In this document: piece by piece, positions 44,315 through 53,284 of the stretch
Numbering within the stretch: position 1 is the first letter of the stretch
Layout of the letters: each line of letters opens with the position of its first letter
Assembly (NCBI RefSeq): GCF_030817075.1
Contig: NZ_JAUSYU010000001.1
Span: 3,348,001-3,412,000 of the forward strand
Source: Arthrobacter sp. V1I9
GTDB lineage: Bacteria; Actinomycetota; Actinomycetes; Actinomycetales; Micrococcaceae
DNA length: 64,000 nt
Reading direction: 5' to 3'
Made by a program: the position numbers and the translations under genes
Notes under the pieces: model-generated
The model's input: the letters and a program-made list of their open reading frames with translations, nothing else
Database searches by the model: none
What the model was told of the DNA's origin: nothing

Positions 44315-46171
44315 TTATTGCCCCGCGAACCTCGCCAACGGGTTCGCCAGGCGCCCGGCCATCTGCAGCCCGCCGGAAGGATCCGCCAAATCCAGCATCT
44401 GCTGGTTGTTGCGCAGCTGCAGCCTGTTGAGGCAGGACAGCTCAAAGTCTGCGGTAAAGAGGTCATGCCGTGAAAACTGGTCGGCCAGCCCGGGATGCTG
44501 TGCCTGGTAGTCCTTGATGGCGGCAGCAGCTGTGCGCCAGAACTCCTCCTGCCTCAGCTTTCCGTCCTCCTCGAGGAGCGCGGCCAGGAAGCGGAAGATG
44601 CAGTCGAAGACGTCAGTGAATATGGCCAGCACCTTCTCGTCGTCCGGAATGTCCGCCTTGATCCGTGACACCTCTTCGGGCAGGTCCAGCCTGTCTCCCA
44701 TGACCACAATTTCCTCCGCGATGTCCTTCATGATGGCGCGGACCGGCACGCCATCCTCGAGGACAAGGATGACGTTCTCGCCGTGCGGCATAAAGGCCAG
44801 TTCGTACTGGTACAGGCAGTGCACCAGCGGAACCAGGTACGCCTCGAAGTACCGCCGCAACCACTGCTCCGGCGCCAGCCCCGAGCGTTCGATGAGGGCG
44901 GAAACCATCGACGTGCCCTCGGAGTCCACGTGCAGGAGCGACGCCATGGTGGCCAACTGCTGCCCGTCCTGCAGGAGCGGCAGCGGGCTCTCGCGCCACA
45001 GCGCGGACAGCATCTTCCGGTATGGCGAGCCGTTGGTTGACCCGGCCTCGTAGTACCCGTTGTGGTAGCCAATGGCGGCGATTTCGCCGATCATGGTGAA
45101 CCCGCGTGACTGGAGTGCGCCGTCCGCCTCGATCAGGTTCCGCAGCCAGTCGTTGATGGCCGGGGTCGCCTTCATGTACTGCGGCGACAACCCACGCATA
45201 AAACCCATGTTCAGCACGGACAAGGCAGTCTTGACGTAGTGGCGGTCCGGAACACTGGTGTTGAAGAACGTACGGATGGACTGCTGCGCCTGGTAGCTGT
45301 CCGTCCCGGTGCCCAGGTGGACGATGCGCTGCCGGGCGATCTCCGCGGCGAACGTCACGGTGAGCTTGTTCTCCCACTGCCACGGGTGCACCGGCATCAG
45401 GAAGTACTGGTCCGGGTCCCGGCCCAGCACCTGCAATCCGGCGGCGAAATGGCCCAGCAATGCGCCGAGTTCGGCCTTCAGGTGGGCCTGGTAGTCCAGC
45501 CCCGCGCTGGACGTAAAGACGGCGTGGCTGCGGTGCACGGCGATCCATTCAAGCTGCACTAGAGCGCCCGTTTCGGGGGCGAAGGCGCGGTAGTCGTTGA
45601 GGCCGAAGCCCAGGCGTCCGTTGTTGGCCACAAAGCAAGGGTGGCCCTCGGTCATGCTCCGCTCGATGGCCTGGAAGTCGACCGCGCGGTCCAGTCCGCC
45701 GGTGACCCCCGCCGCCAGTTCGGCGGCCGACGGCTGGCCGGCCCACTGCTTGTAGGCGTGGCTCGCCAGGGTGCTGCTGATCTCCTCGAGGTACACGGGG
45801 AGCATCTGGAGGTTGATGCCAAGGGTGCCCGAGAACGCCGTAATGAACTCGAGCGCGTCCAGCGGCGCTTCGGTGCCGTGCAGGAAGTACCGGACGGAAT
45901 CGGCGTCGACGGACCAATGGTCGAGTTCGAGGACCCGTGCGCTGAAACGGTACTCATGCGTGCCGTCGTCGCTCCGCACCCGGTAGCTGCCCGGCTCTTC
46001 AGCGACCGGTTCCGGGGCAAGGATCCGCTCGTGCGAGAACTCCGCGAGCGCCTTGCGGAGCAGGTGCCGGTTTGCCCTGTCCCACCGGTCGCCGGTGAGG
46101 TGGGGTGCGGCAGCTGCGGGGGCAAGGTCCGTGGCGGGGGCAGGAGTGGAGGATTCGAGGTGGATGGTCAT
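44315..46171 (-). CDS. desD: NIS siderophore synthetase (IucA/IucC family, DesD-like)
   Basis: ATP-dependent condensation of N-hydroxy-N-succinyl (or acetyl) cadaverine units into a hydroxamate siderophore. 618 residues with the NIS ATP-site segments (EGHPCFVANNGRLGFG; LMPVHPWQWENKL; QQSIRTFFNTSVPDRHYVKTALS) and the C-terminal FhuF-like part (LAFMPHGENVILVLEDGVPVRAIMKDIAEE). Last gene of the four-gene operon, overlapping the acyltransferase by four bases. Product is predicted as desferrioxamine E/B type from gene order; the exact acyl group is not readable. Confidence 0.93.
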   Translation of the reverse strand: MTIHLESSTPAPATDLAPAAAAPHLTGDRWDRANRHLLRKALAEFSHERILAPEPVAEEPGSYRVRSDDGTHEYRFSARVLELDHWSVDADSVRYFLHGTEAPLDALEFITAFSGTLGINLQMLPVYLEEISSTLASHAYKQWAGQPSAAELAAGVTGGLDRAVDFQAIERSMTEGHPCFVANNGRLGFGLNDYRAFAPETGALVQLEWIAVHRSHAVFTSSAGLDYQAHLKAELGALLGHFAAGLQVLGRDPDQYFLMPVHPWQWENKLTVTFAAEIARQRIVHLGTGTDSYQAQQSIRTFFNTSVPDRHYVKTALSVLNMGFMRGLSPQYMKATPAINDWLRNLIEADGALQSRGFTMIGEIAAIGYHNGYYEAGSTNGSPYRKMLSALWRESPLPLLQDGQQLATMASLLHVDSEGTSMVSALIERSGLAPEQWLRRYFEAYLVPLVHCLYQYELAFMPHGENVILVLEDGVPVRAIMKDIAEEIVVMGDRLDLPEEVSRIKADIPDDEKVLAIFTDVFDCIFRFLAALLEEDGKLRQEEFWRTAAAAIKDYQAQHPGLADQFSRHDLFTADFELSCLNRLQLRNNQQMLDLADPSGGLQMAGRLANPLARFAGQ

Positions 46172-46734
46172 AGTGCGGCTTCCTGGAGGGTGGTACGGGT
46201 GAGGGGCAAGGCCGCGCGGGCGGCGAGGTAGTCATCGCGGCTGCAGAAGCTCAGCAGCGCGTCCTTATCCGGCAGGGTGACTACCCCGGCGAATTGGAAG
46301 CCCAGCCGCTCATTGAGGGCGTGGATTTTGGTGTTGCCCGCATCCGGTTCCACCACGACGCGGTCCACTCCGGGCTTGGCGAACAGCCGGTCCAGGACTG
46401 CGTCCATGACAGCGGTGGTGTAACCAGGTTCAGGCCCTTCCGCCGGCGGCGCCACCAACAGGTGCATGCCCAGGTCCCCGGGGAGGACGGGGTAGACCGG
46501 CGCCAGCGGTGAGAACGCTGGAAGGTATTCCTCCATCAGGAAGGCGGGGACGCCGTCGTCGAGCCCCAGCAATGCGTGGTGGTGGCCGTTGGTTTGGATT
46601 TTTGTGTACTCCTCCACCACGTCGTCCACACTCGCGGACAGCATGCCCCAGAACGCGGCGTAGGGTTGAGTTACCCAGGCGTGGAGGAGCGGCGCGTCGG
46701 CTTCTGGGTCGAGGCAGCGGAACGTGAACCTCAC
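46168..46734 (-). CDS. desC: Siderophore hydroxylamine N-acyltransferase (GNAT, DesC-like)
   Basis: Transfers an acyl group from acyl-CoA to N-hydroxycadaverine. 188 residues of the IucB/RhbD/DesC group: FRCLDPEADAPLLHAWVTQPYAAFWGM, EEYLPAFSPLAPVYPVLPGDLGMHLLVAPP, and the C-terminal DRVVVEPDAGNTKIHALNERLGFQFAGVVTLPDKDALL. Overlaps its neighbours on both sides by four bases. Confidence 0.92.
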   Translation of the reverse strand: MRFTFRCLDPEADAPLLHAWVTQPYAAFWGMLSASVDDVVEEYTKIQTNGHHHALLGLDDGVPAFLMEEYLPAFSPLAPVYPVLPGDLGMHLLVAPPAEGPEPGYTTAVMDAVLDRLFAKPGVDRVVVEPDAGNTKIHALNERLGFQFAGVVTLPDKDALLSFCSRDDYLAARAALPLTRTTLQEAAL

Positions 46735-48098
46735 GCCGGCACCCCTGTTCCAGCCTCTGACACCGTCTCAAAGACCCCCAGGTCTGCCGGCGCGCCGAAC
46801 TGCTGGAAGGCGATGCTGCGCTCCACCGGGTATACCTCGCGGCCGGTGATCTCCCGCAGGATGCAGGAGTTGCGGTAAGCGCCCATGCCCAGGTCCGGGG
46901 TGACGAATCCGTGGGTGTGCAGCTCCGCGTTCTGGACGAAGATTTCTCCGGGTTCGACGCCGGTGCTGTAGTTCCGGTCCACGGCGAACCTCCCGGCGGC
47001 GTCCCGGGCGATCCGGTCCTGGATGCCGGCCAGGAAGCCTGGTTCCTGGTAGCCATAACCGGTGGCCAGCACCACCGCTTCGCTGTCCAGCGTGTAGGAC
47101 GTGCCCTGCTCCCCGTGTTCCAGGTGCAGGGTGTGGGTTTCCGCTTCCGGGTTCCAGTGGGCGGCAGTCAGGGTCGAATGCGTCAGCAGCCGGGTGTCCA
47201 CCATGCCGGAGATGCTCTTGGTGTAAAGCAGGTCGTAGATGGCGTCGATCAGGTCGGAGTTGATGCCCTTGTAGAGGTTCTTCTGGGTCTTGTTGAGGTG
47301 GTCGCGCTGGTGCTGCGGGAGGCCGTGAAAGTAGTCCACGTACTCGGGGGAGGTCATCTCGAGGGTGAGCTTGGTGTATTCCAGCGGGAAGAAGCGGCCG
47401 GAGCGGGTCACCCAGTTCAGCTGGTAGCCGTGCGCGTCCGATTCCTGCAGCAGCTCGCAGTAGATCTCGGCGGCACTCTGGCCACTGCCGAGGATGGTGA
47501 TGCTCCGCTGCTGCTGCAGTTCCGCCTTCCGGGCCAAATAATCGGCGTTATGGATAACCACTCCCCCGCCACCGGCTGCCGCTTGGGCCAGAATTCCTGC
47601 CGCGGCCTCCGGCACGTACGGGGAGGTGCCGGTGCCCAGCACCAGCCGCCGCGCCAGCAGCACCCCAGGCCCTTCCGGGCCGGAGACGGAAAGCCGGTAC
47701 ACGCCGTCGCGGTACGTCACGTCCAGCACAACTGTGCCAAAACGCACGGCGGGCAGCTGCCCGGCCACCCACTGGCAGTACTGGTTGTACTCGGCACGCA
47801 GCGGATAAAAGTTCTCCCGGATGTAAAAGCGGTACAGCCGGCCGGTCTGCTTGAGGAAGTTCAGGAACGAGTAGGGCGAGGTGGGGTCGGCCATGGTGAC
47901 GAGATCGGCCATGAAGGGGACTTGGAGGTGGGCGGGTTCCAGCATCATTCCGGGGTGCCAGTCAAAGGCTTCCCGGCGCTCCAGAAAGATGCCGTTCACT
48001 CCTTCCACCGGCTCCGCAAGTGCGGCGAGCCCCAAATTGAAGGGCCCGACGCCGACGGCAGCGAAGTCGTAAATCCTGCTGTTGGTGGAGGTGCTCAC
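46731..48098 (-). CDS. desB: Lysine/cadaverine N6-hydroxylase (DesB-like)
   Basis: FAD- and NADPH-dependent N-hydroxylation of cadaverine. 455 residues: FAD site AAVGVGPFNLGLAALA near 14-29, substrate-binding PSEEP-type region (HPGMMLEPAHLQVPFMADLVTMADP), NADPH site TILGSGQSAAEIYCELL near 211-226, and the C-terminal VLATGYGYQEP. Second gene of the operon with ATGA overlaps on both sides. Confidence 0.94.
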   Translation of the reverse strand: MSTSTNSRIYDFAAVGVGPFNLGLAALAEPVEGVNGIFLERREAFDWHPGMMLEPAHLQVPFMADLVTMADPTSPYSFLNFLKQTGRLYRFYIRENFYPLRAEYNQYCQWVAGQLPAVRFGTVVLDVTYRDGVYRLSVSGPEGPGVLLARRLVLGTGTSPYVPEAAAGILAQAAAGGGGVVIHNADYLARKAELQQQRSITILGSGQSAAEIYCELLQESDAHGYQLNWVTRSGRFFPLEYTKLTLEMTSPEYVDYFHGLPQHQRDHLNKTQKNLYKGINSDLIDAIYDLLYTKSISGMVDTRLLTHSTLTAAHWNPEAETHTLHLEHGEQGTSYTLDSEAVVLATGYGYQEPGFLAGIQDRIARDAAGRFAVDRNYSTGVEPGEIFVQNAELHTHGFVTPDLGMGAYRNSCILREITGREVYPVERSIAFQQFGAPADLGVFETVSEAGTGVPA

Positions 48099-49690
48099 GC
48101 GGATACCTCGCGCTGCAGCAGACCCGCGCCGGTGCGGCGCAGAAGGGAGACGATCCCGGCAATATCCTCAAGGGTGGCCTCGGCGTTGAGAAGGGTGAAC
48201 TTGAGATAGTGGCGCCCTCCCACTGTCGTCCCGGCAACCACAGCTTTCCCGGAGGCGAAGACGGCGGCACGGATGGCCGGGTTCAGGGCATCGGCGGCGT
48301 CTTCGGAGAGGCGCCCGCCGGATTCCAAGCGTGGCCGGTACCGGAAGACGAGGGTGCTGAGCTGGGGCGGTGCGGCCAGTTCGAAATCGTCCTCGGCGGC
48401 GAGGAGCGAGCCGACGCGGGCGGCAAGGTCTATGGCTTCATCGAACAGGGCGCCGACCGCCTCCGCGCCCATAATGCGAAGGGTCAGCCAGAGCTTCAGC
48501 CCATCAAAGCGCCGGGTGGTCTGGATGCTTTTGTCCACCTGGTTGGGGATCTCGGCAAGGGCGGCGCTTTCCGGGTTGAGGTAGTCCGCGTAGTAGGTGA
48601 TGTGGCGGAGCATGGTGCGGTCGCGGACCAGCAATGCGCTGGAACTGACCGGCTGGAAGAAGGTTTTGTGGAAGTCCACGGTTACCGAATCGGCCAGCCC
48701 AATTCCGTCCAGGAGGTGGCGGTAGCGGCCGGAAACCATCAGGCCGCCGCCGTACGCGGCGTCGATGTGGAACCAGGCGCCGTAGGCCCGGGCCAGTGCG
48801 GCGAGCTCTGCGAGCGGGTCCACCGCGCCGAAGTCTGTAGTCCCGGCGGTGGCGACAACCGCCATGGGCGACAGGCCGGCGTCGTGCGCTTCCGCCATGG
48901 CCTCCGCGAGGGAGGCAGGGTCCATGCGGTGGTCAGGCGTGCAGGGAACGGTGATGACGGCGTCGAACCCCAGGCCCAGCATGGATGCCGACTTCTGGAT
49001 GCTGAAGTGGCTGTCCTCGGAAGTAAAGATCCGTAGTGTGTCCAGCAGGGCCGGGAGCCGGAGGTCGCTCCGGGACGGGTCCTGCCGGAGCCCGGCCACT
49101 GCGTGGTTGCGTGCGATCAGCAGGGCCTGGAGGTTGGACTGGCTGCCGCCGGATGTAAAAATGCCGTCGGCATCGCTTCCCAGGTGCAGCCTTTCCGCGG
49201 CCCAGTCGACGAGACGGCGTTCAATCATGGTGGCACCTGCGCTCTGGTCCCAGGTATCCATCGATGAGTTCACCGCGGACAGGATGGCCTCACCCACCAA
49301 CGCCGGAATCACCACGGGGCAGTTCAGGTGCGCCGCGTACTTGGCGTCGTGGAAGTAGACCGCGTCGCGCAGGTAAACGTCTTCGAGTTCCTGCAGCGCG
49401 GCAGCCGTGTCCGGCAGGGGCGTTTCGAGGTCAACCGCCGCTACCCGCGCCTTCAACTCCGTAGGTGCGACGCCGGTGAACGGCCGTGTGCCCCGCTCCA
49501 GTTTGGTGGCAACGGTTGTGACACCCTGCAGGACCTGTGCCACGTAGCGGGGTGAATTGCGCGCGTTGAAGAGGTGGTTAGTGGCTCCGAGGGCGAGTTC
49601 CACGCGCGAACCGAAGTCCTGGCCCGACGGCTCGGGGTTATTTGGTGGGGAGTCCATTTGTAACTCGTCAAGACGGGGCATCAGGGGCAC
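48095..49690 (-). CDS. desA: PLP-dependent lysine decarboxylase of siderophore synthesis (DesA-like)
   Basis: Makes cadaverine from lysine as the diamine for the siderophore. 531 residues, group II decarboxylase. HDAKYAAHLNCP near 114-125, FTSGGSQSNLQAL, HIDAAYGGGL, and Schiff-base Lys342 in VDFHKTFFQPVS. The start is GTG 49690, five bases after AAGGA; an in-frame ATG lies nine bases downstream with poor spacing. First gene of the operon; a DtxR-type iron box lies 37 bases upstream. Confidence 0.94.
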   Translation of the reverse strand: MPLMPRLDELQMDSPPNNPEPSGQDFGSRVELALGATNHLFNARNSPRYVAQVLQGVTTVATKLERGTRPFTGVAPTELKARVAAVDLETPLPDTAAALQELEDVYLRDAVYFHDAKYAAHLNCPVVIPALVGEAILSAVNSSMDTWDQSAGATMIERRLVDWAAERLHLGSDADGIFTSGGSQSNLQALLIARNHAVAGLRQDPSRSDLRLPALLDTLRIFTSEDSHFSIQKSASMLGLGFDAVITVPCTPDHRMDPASLAEAMAEAHDAGLSPMAVVATAGTTDFGAVDPLAELAALARAYGAWFHIDAAYGGGLMVSGRYRHLLDGIGLADSVTVDFHKTFFQPVSSSALLVRDRTMLRHITYYADYLNPESAALAEIPNQVDKSIQTTRRFDGLKLWLTLRIMGAEAVGALFDEAIDLAARVGSLLAAEDDFELAAPPQLSTLVFRYRPRLESGGRLSEDAADALNPAIRAAVFASGKAVVAGTTVGGRHYLKFTLLNAEATLEDIAGIVSLLRRTGAGLLQREVSA

Positions 49691-49726
49691 GGTTTTCCTT
49701 CGGTCGGTCGGCGATCATCCAAGTGC

Positions 49727-49745
49727 AAAGGCAAGCCTTACTTAG
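49727..49745 (-). promoter_or_regulatory. DtxR/IdeR-type iron box upstream of desA
   Basis: On the minus strand CTAAGTAAGGCTTGCCTTT matches the 19-base DtxR consensus TWAGGTWAGSCTWACCTWA at 15 positions. It overlaps the likely -10 region of a promoter with TTGATT as -35, so iron-loaded DtxR/IdeR would block transcription of desABCD. Confidence 0.75.
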
Positions 49746-49971
49746 GACACCCTTTTAATCAAACTTTTGTGATGTATTGGTCCCATGGGTTCTAATTTCG
49801 GCCATATATTGCCTCACGGGCCGTCATTGACTGGCAGTCGGAGCCACTGCTCCCGCAGAATGTCCCCCCACGCATGCCCGACCGTGTGACAAGACAACGC
49901 GGGGTGCCAGCGCTAGGGTTGGGCTACCAGCAGCCACGGCTGCGTATTGCTGCGCATCAATTGGGGGAAAC

Positions 49972-50313
49972 GTGGAGCAGTCAGGAAGCGCGGTCGGATT
50001 CCGGGAAGTGGACCAAGACGGAAACCCGGTTAGCGAGAAGCTGCAGTCTGCAGCGGTGGAAAATTCGACAGGCGTGGGTCGCTTCGGCATCAACCCGTTC
50101 ATTGTGGTTCTATGGCCAATGGCTGCCGTGCTGATCGGCGGCGGCCTCGCGGCGCTCCTCAACGCCAACCTGGCACTGGGACCGTCGAGCGGAGAAATGC
50201 CGCTGGCTTTCATGGTTTTCACCCTTGCACCGCATGCAATTCTGGGCGGCATCATCGCCGTCATCGGACTGCTGCTGTGGCACGCAACCCAGTGGCAGCG
50301 CCGGCGCGGCTAG
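49972..50313 (+). CDS. Small membrane protein (113 aa), unknown function
   Basis: 113 residues: a hydrophilic N-terminus (about 1-38), two transmembrane helices (about 42-66 and 78-103) and a short basic end. The start is GTG 49972 behind GGGGGAAA. No family recognised; codon use is typical of a real gene. Confidence 0.75.
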   Translation: MEQSGSAVGFREVDQDGNPVSEKLQSAAVENSTGVGRFGINPFIVVLWPMAAVLIGGGLAALLNANLALGPSSGEMPLAFMVFTLAPHAILGGIIAVIGLLLWHATQWQRRRG

Positions 50314-50418
50314 GGGCGGCCGCCAGCGGAACCGTCCGGCACGAATAGCCGGCATCTGCTGCAGACCGGGCCAAGCCGCATGTGTCATGGGCCACACGCC
50401 GATTTGCCCAGCCATTAG

Positions 50419-50430
50419 TAAGCATGCTTA
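50419..50430. promoter_or_regulatory. Perfect TAAGCATGCTTA palindrome upstream of gene at 50518
   Basis: Best copy of the recurring 12-base palindrome, flanked by ATTAG and GGTTATG. It lies 87 bases before the small gene at 50518. Confidence 0.55.
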
Positions 50431-50517
50431 GGTTATGTAGTAAATGAACCTCCGCAAGCAGTCGCGGCGGTGCTGCCAACGCCGGCAGCACCGTGAAGAA
50501 GCCCAAGGACGACCATC

Positions 50518-50829
50518 ATGACCAGCGTTACAGAAAACCAGCCAGGGGCTCCTGCGGAGCACGAAGCAGGAGCAGAAGCCTCATTGAGCTTCATCCGTCC
50601 GGTGGATGCGGGGCTGCTGGTCACCCTGAATTCACGGATGCATTGCCGTGCCCCCATGCAGCTGGTGGATCCGGACGCCACGCCGCTGCACCAGCCCGTC
50701 CACGTTGACAGTGCCCAGGTCATTGCGGTGAGCGCCGGCTCCCCGACCGCCAGCGTTGACACCTACCGCTGCGGCTGCGGTTTCACCATCGATGTCCCGG
50801 TAGCCAGCCTGCACGCCCTGGCGAGCTAA
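50518..50829 (+). CDS. Small hypothetical protein with CxC motif (103 aa)
   Basis: 103 residues. A Glu/Ala-rich N-terminus, then a compact beta-rich part with Cys43 (MHCRAPMQLVD) and a CGCGF pair near residue 90, which together could bind one metal. Family unknown. The stress palindrome upstream suggests the same regulation as dps. Its stop overlaps the stop of the convergent oxidoreductase by four bases. Confidence 0.7.
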   Translation: MTSVTENQPGAPAEHEAGAEASLSFIRPVDAGLLVTLNSRMHCRAPMQLVDPDATPLHQPVHVDSAQVIAVSAGSPTASVDTYRCGCGFTIDVPVASLHALAS

Positions 50830-51789
50830 CGGGCAACGGGAGCCCTGGCGGCTTCCACCGCCAGGCGCGTATCCTCCAGGACCAAGTCCGCGTTAATGGC
50901 GGCGGCAGCCTTCAGCCCGGCAGCCGCCGCAGTCATGACCTGGGCGGAAACGTCGGTGGCATTGCCGGCGGCCCAGACTCCCGGGCAGGACGTGCGCCCC
51001 GATTCGTCCGTCGCCAGGCGCGTGCCCCGGCCCCTCTTCCAGATCATCAGGCTCCAGCCCCAGGGCTTGGAGCATGTTGGCCTTGCTGACGGTTTCGGGG
51101 CTGACCACCAGCACTTCCAGCGGTACTGCCGATCCGTCGTCGAGCGTAACCGCCGTGAGCTTGTCGTCCTGGCTTACCAGCCCGCGGACCCGGCCCTCAA
51201 TGACCTTGACGGACCGTGCGTCCAGCTGTTCCGATTGGCCCGGGCTGAGCGCCAGTTCGCCGTTGAGCAGGAGGGTCACGTCCGGGCTCCACTGCCGGAA
51301 GGTCAGGGCGTGGAGAACCGCGTGGGCGTCGGAGGCCAGCACTCCCACCTTTTGGTTTCGGATTTCCCAGCCATGGCAATAAGGGCAGTAGAGCACATCC
51401 CGCCCCCAGCGGTCGGCCACCCCCGGCAGGTCGGGGAGCTCATCTTGAATTCCGGAGGTGATGAGCAGCCGGCGGGCGGTGCAGGTTGTGCCGTCGTCGA
51501 GCGAGAGTACGAAGTTGTCGCCGTCGCGCGTGGCGGACTTCACCTCACCGGCGATGGCTTCCCCGCCGTACTCTGCCAGTTCTTCCCGTCCGGCAGCCAG
51601 GAGTTCCCTGGGACTCATACCCTCACGGGTAAGGAAACCGTGCACGCCTTCTGCGGGCAGGTTCCTTTGCCCACCGGCGTCGATCACTATTACGGACCGC
51701 AAGGCCCTGGCGAGGGCAACCCCTGCACTGAGCCCGGCAGGCCCGCCGCCGATGACAGCCACGTCAAACAGTTGTTCCTGGTGATTCAT
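50826..51789 (-). pseudogene. FAD-dependent pyridine nucleotide oxidoreductase (thioredoxin reductase-like), frameshifted
   Basis: The first 240 residues (ATG 51789; FDVAVIGGGPAGLSAGVALARAL, then LYCPYCHGWEIRNQKVGVLAS) and the last 75 (RGTRLATDESGRTSCPGVWAAGNATDVSAQVMTAAAAG) are in different frames. One extra base in the C run at 51031-51034 (plus strand) accounts for it, and the repaired protein has 320 residues. N-terminal FAD site, CPYC pair and C-terminal FAD-contact WAAGNATD are all present. It belongs to the group of TrxR-like proteins without a thioredoxin partner known. Either truncated in the cell or a sequence error. Confidence 0.85.
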
Positions 51790-51957
51790 CCCGGATTCCT
51801 TCCCGGTGCGCTGCGCCCTTAGACAGGGCGCGGATTCACAATGCGTGCGCCCTCTGCAAGACCGCGCCCAGGAAAGGTACCCGGCGCTGCCGCACAATAA
51901 CGCGCAACCCGGTCCGTGGGCAGGAATTGTTTTCTTTGCGGTTGCTGGTGCCGCCCC

Positions 51958-52311
51958 TTAAGCTCCCGAGCCGTTCCTCGCCGGGCTGTCGGGCCAGTCC
52001 ACGCACTGCTCGTAGCCCTCGTGCTGGCGAAGGTAGCCCGCAATGAAGGGGCAGTGCGGGATGATCCGTTTTCCCGCTGCCACCACGTCATCCAGCGCGA
52101 AGTGGGCAAGGACCTTGCCCAGGCCCTGGCCCTCAAAGCCCGGCGACGTCTCGGTGTGGCTGAAGTCGATATGGCCGGGAAGGTCCCGGTAGAAGGACTG
52201 GACGGCGAGTTTGCCGCCCACATGCAGCTCGTAGCGGTGATGCGCGTCGTTGCGCCTCAGCGAGACGTCGGGGGTGAACTTATCCTCGGTGGACATCGTG
52301 TTCTCGGTCAT
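51958..52311 (-). CDS. GNAT-fold N-acetyltransferase (COG2388/YjdJ-like)
   Basis: 117 residues of the short GNAT family: HRYELHVGGKLAVQSFYRDLPGHIDFSHTETSPGFEGQGLGKVLAHFALDDVVAAGKRIIPHCPFIAGYLRQHEGY. FEGQGLGKVL is the acetyl-CoA pyrophosphate loop. Substrate unknown. A second ATG six codons in is a possible start. Confidence 0.88.
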   Translation of the reverse strand: MTENTMSTEDKFTPDVSLRRNDAHHRYELHVGGKLAVQSFYRDLPGHIDFSHTETSPGFEGQGLGKVLAHFALDDVVAAGKRIIPHCPFIAGYLRQHEGYEQCVDWPDSPARNGSGA

Positions 52312-52383
52312 GGTTCGACACTGGCACTACTTCACCCCGCTGGCAATGCCCCGGCTTACCCTTCACCATCAGCACAGCAAGAA

Positions 52384-52417
52384 GGGAGGCCAGGATCATG
52401 GTTAATCCTGGCCCCCC
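52384..52417 (-). terminator. Terminator after the acid-sugar operon
   Basis: GGCCAGGAT pairs with ATCCTGGCC (plus GGG/CCC beyond one mismatch) around an 8-base loop, followed on the minus strand by TTCTT. It lies 15 bases beyond the aldolase stop. Confidence 0.75.
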
Positions 52418-52432
52418 TCTTTCAAGAGCACG

Positions 52433-53284
52433 TCAGCGCGTGAGCGTTGCCAGCGCTGTGGTTGCGAAGCTGCCCGCGGACTGGTTCCAGTGGCCCAAAA
52501 GGCCCTGGAGGTTCTCGCCGTCGGACCGGTGCCCCGGCAACTGCTCCTCCAAGGTTGCGAGCACGCCAGTGCGGAGCTCAGTGTTGAAGTTGACCTTGCC
52601 AACGTTCATGGAGGCAGCCTTCACCAGCTCCTCCGCAGGGATCCCGGACGCTCCGTGGAGCACCAGCGGGATGTGGGTCCGCACCGCGATGTCCTGCAGG
52701 ACGTCCCAGCGCAGCTGCGGCTCCCCCTTGTACTTGCCGTGGACGTTCCCGACGGCGACCGCCAGTAGTTCGGCGCCGGTGCGGGACACAAAGTCCTCCA
52801 CCTGGGCCGAATCCGTCAGCCCCGCCACGGCTACGCCGGATTGGTCCGCGCCAAAGGCGCGGTCCTCATCCCCGGCGAGGCCGCCCAGCTCGGCTTCCAG
52901 CACCACGGTGGGTCCCAGCAGCTCACGGGCCGCCCGGACCAGTGCAATGTTGTCCTCGTAAGGAAGGGACGAACCGTCGGCGAGGACGGAATCCGCCCCT
53001 GCCGCGACGGCGTCGGACATTACCTGGAGGTCACTGGCGTGGTCCAGCTGCACAGCCACGGGCACGGCGGCTGCGTCGGCGAGGCCGCGGAGTGCTCCGA
53101 TAAGGCGCAGGCCGTTGGACGTGGCGGCCGTCTTGGGGGTCACCAGCAGGATAACTCCGCGGCCGGATTCCTCAGCGGCAGCCACCACGGCCAGCGCAGT
53201 GGTGAAGTCGTAGCAGGTGAAGGCCGGGACGGCGCAGCCCTGCTGGAGGGCGGAGGTGACCAGGTGGTCGAGTCGGGTGCGCAT
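52433..53284 (-). CDS. Class II fructose-bisphosphate aldolase family protein
   Basis: Zinc-dependent aldol cleavage of a ketose or keto-acid phosphate. 283 residues: VPAFTCYDFTTALAVVAAAEES, VAVQLDHASDLQVMSDAVAAGADSVLADGS (zinc-ligand His of LDHA), AVGNVHGKYKG (zinc His), LVLHGASGIP (zinc His), and the substrate loop VGKVNFNTELR. Closer to GatY/KbaY/IolJ-type aldolases than to glycolytic Fba. It is the last gene of the four-carbon acid-sugar operon and shares a TGATG with the permease gene. The cleaved substrate is unknown. Confidence 0.9.
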   Translation of the reverse strand: MRTRLDHLVTSALQQGCAVPAFTCYDFTTALAVVAAAEESGRGVILLVTPKTAATSNGLRLIGALRGLADAAAVPVAVQLDHASDLQVMSDAVAAGADSVLADGSSLPYEDNIALVRAARELLGPTVVLEAELGGLAGDEDRAFGADQSGVAVAGLTDSAQVEDFVSRTGAELLAVAVGNVHGKYKGEPQLRWDVLQDIAVRTHIPLVLHGASGIPAEELVKAASMNVGKVNFNTELRTGVLATLEEQLPGHRSDGENLQGLLGHWNQSAGSFATTALATLTR

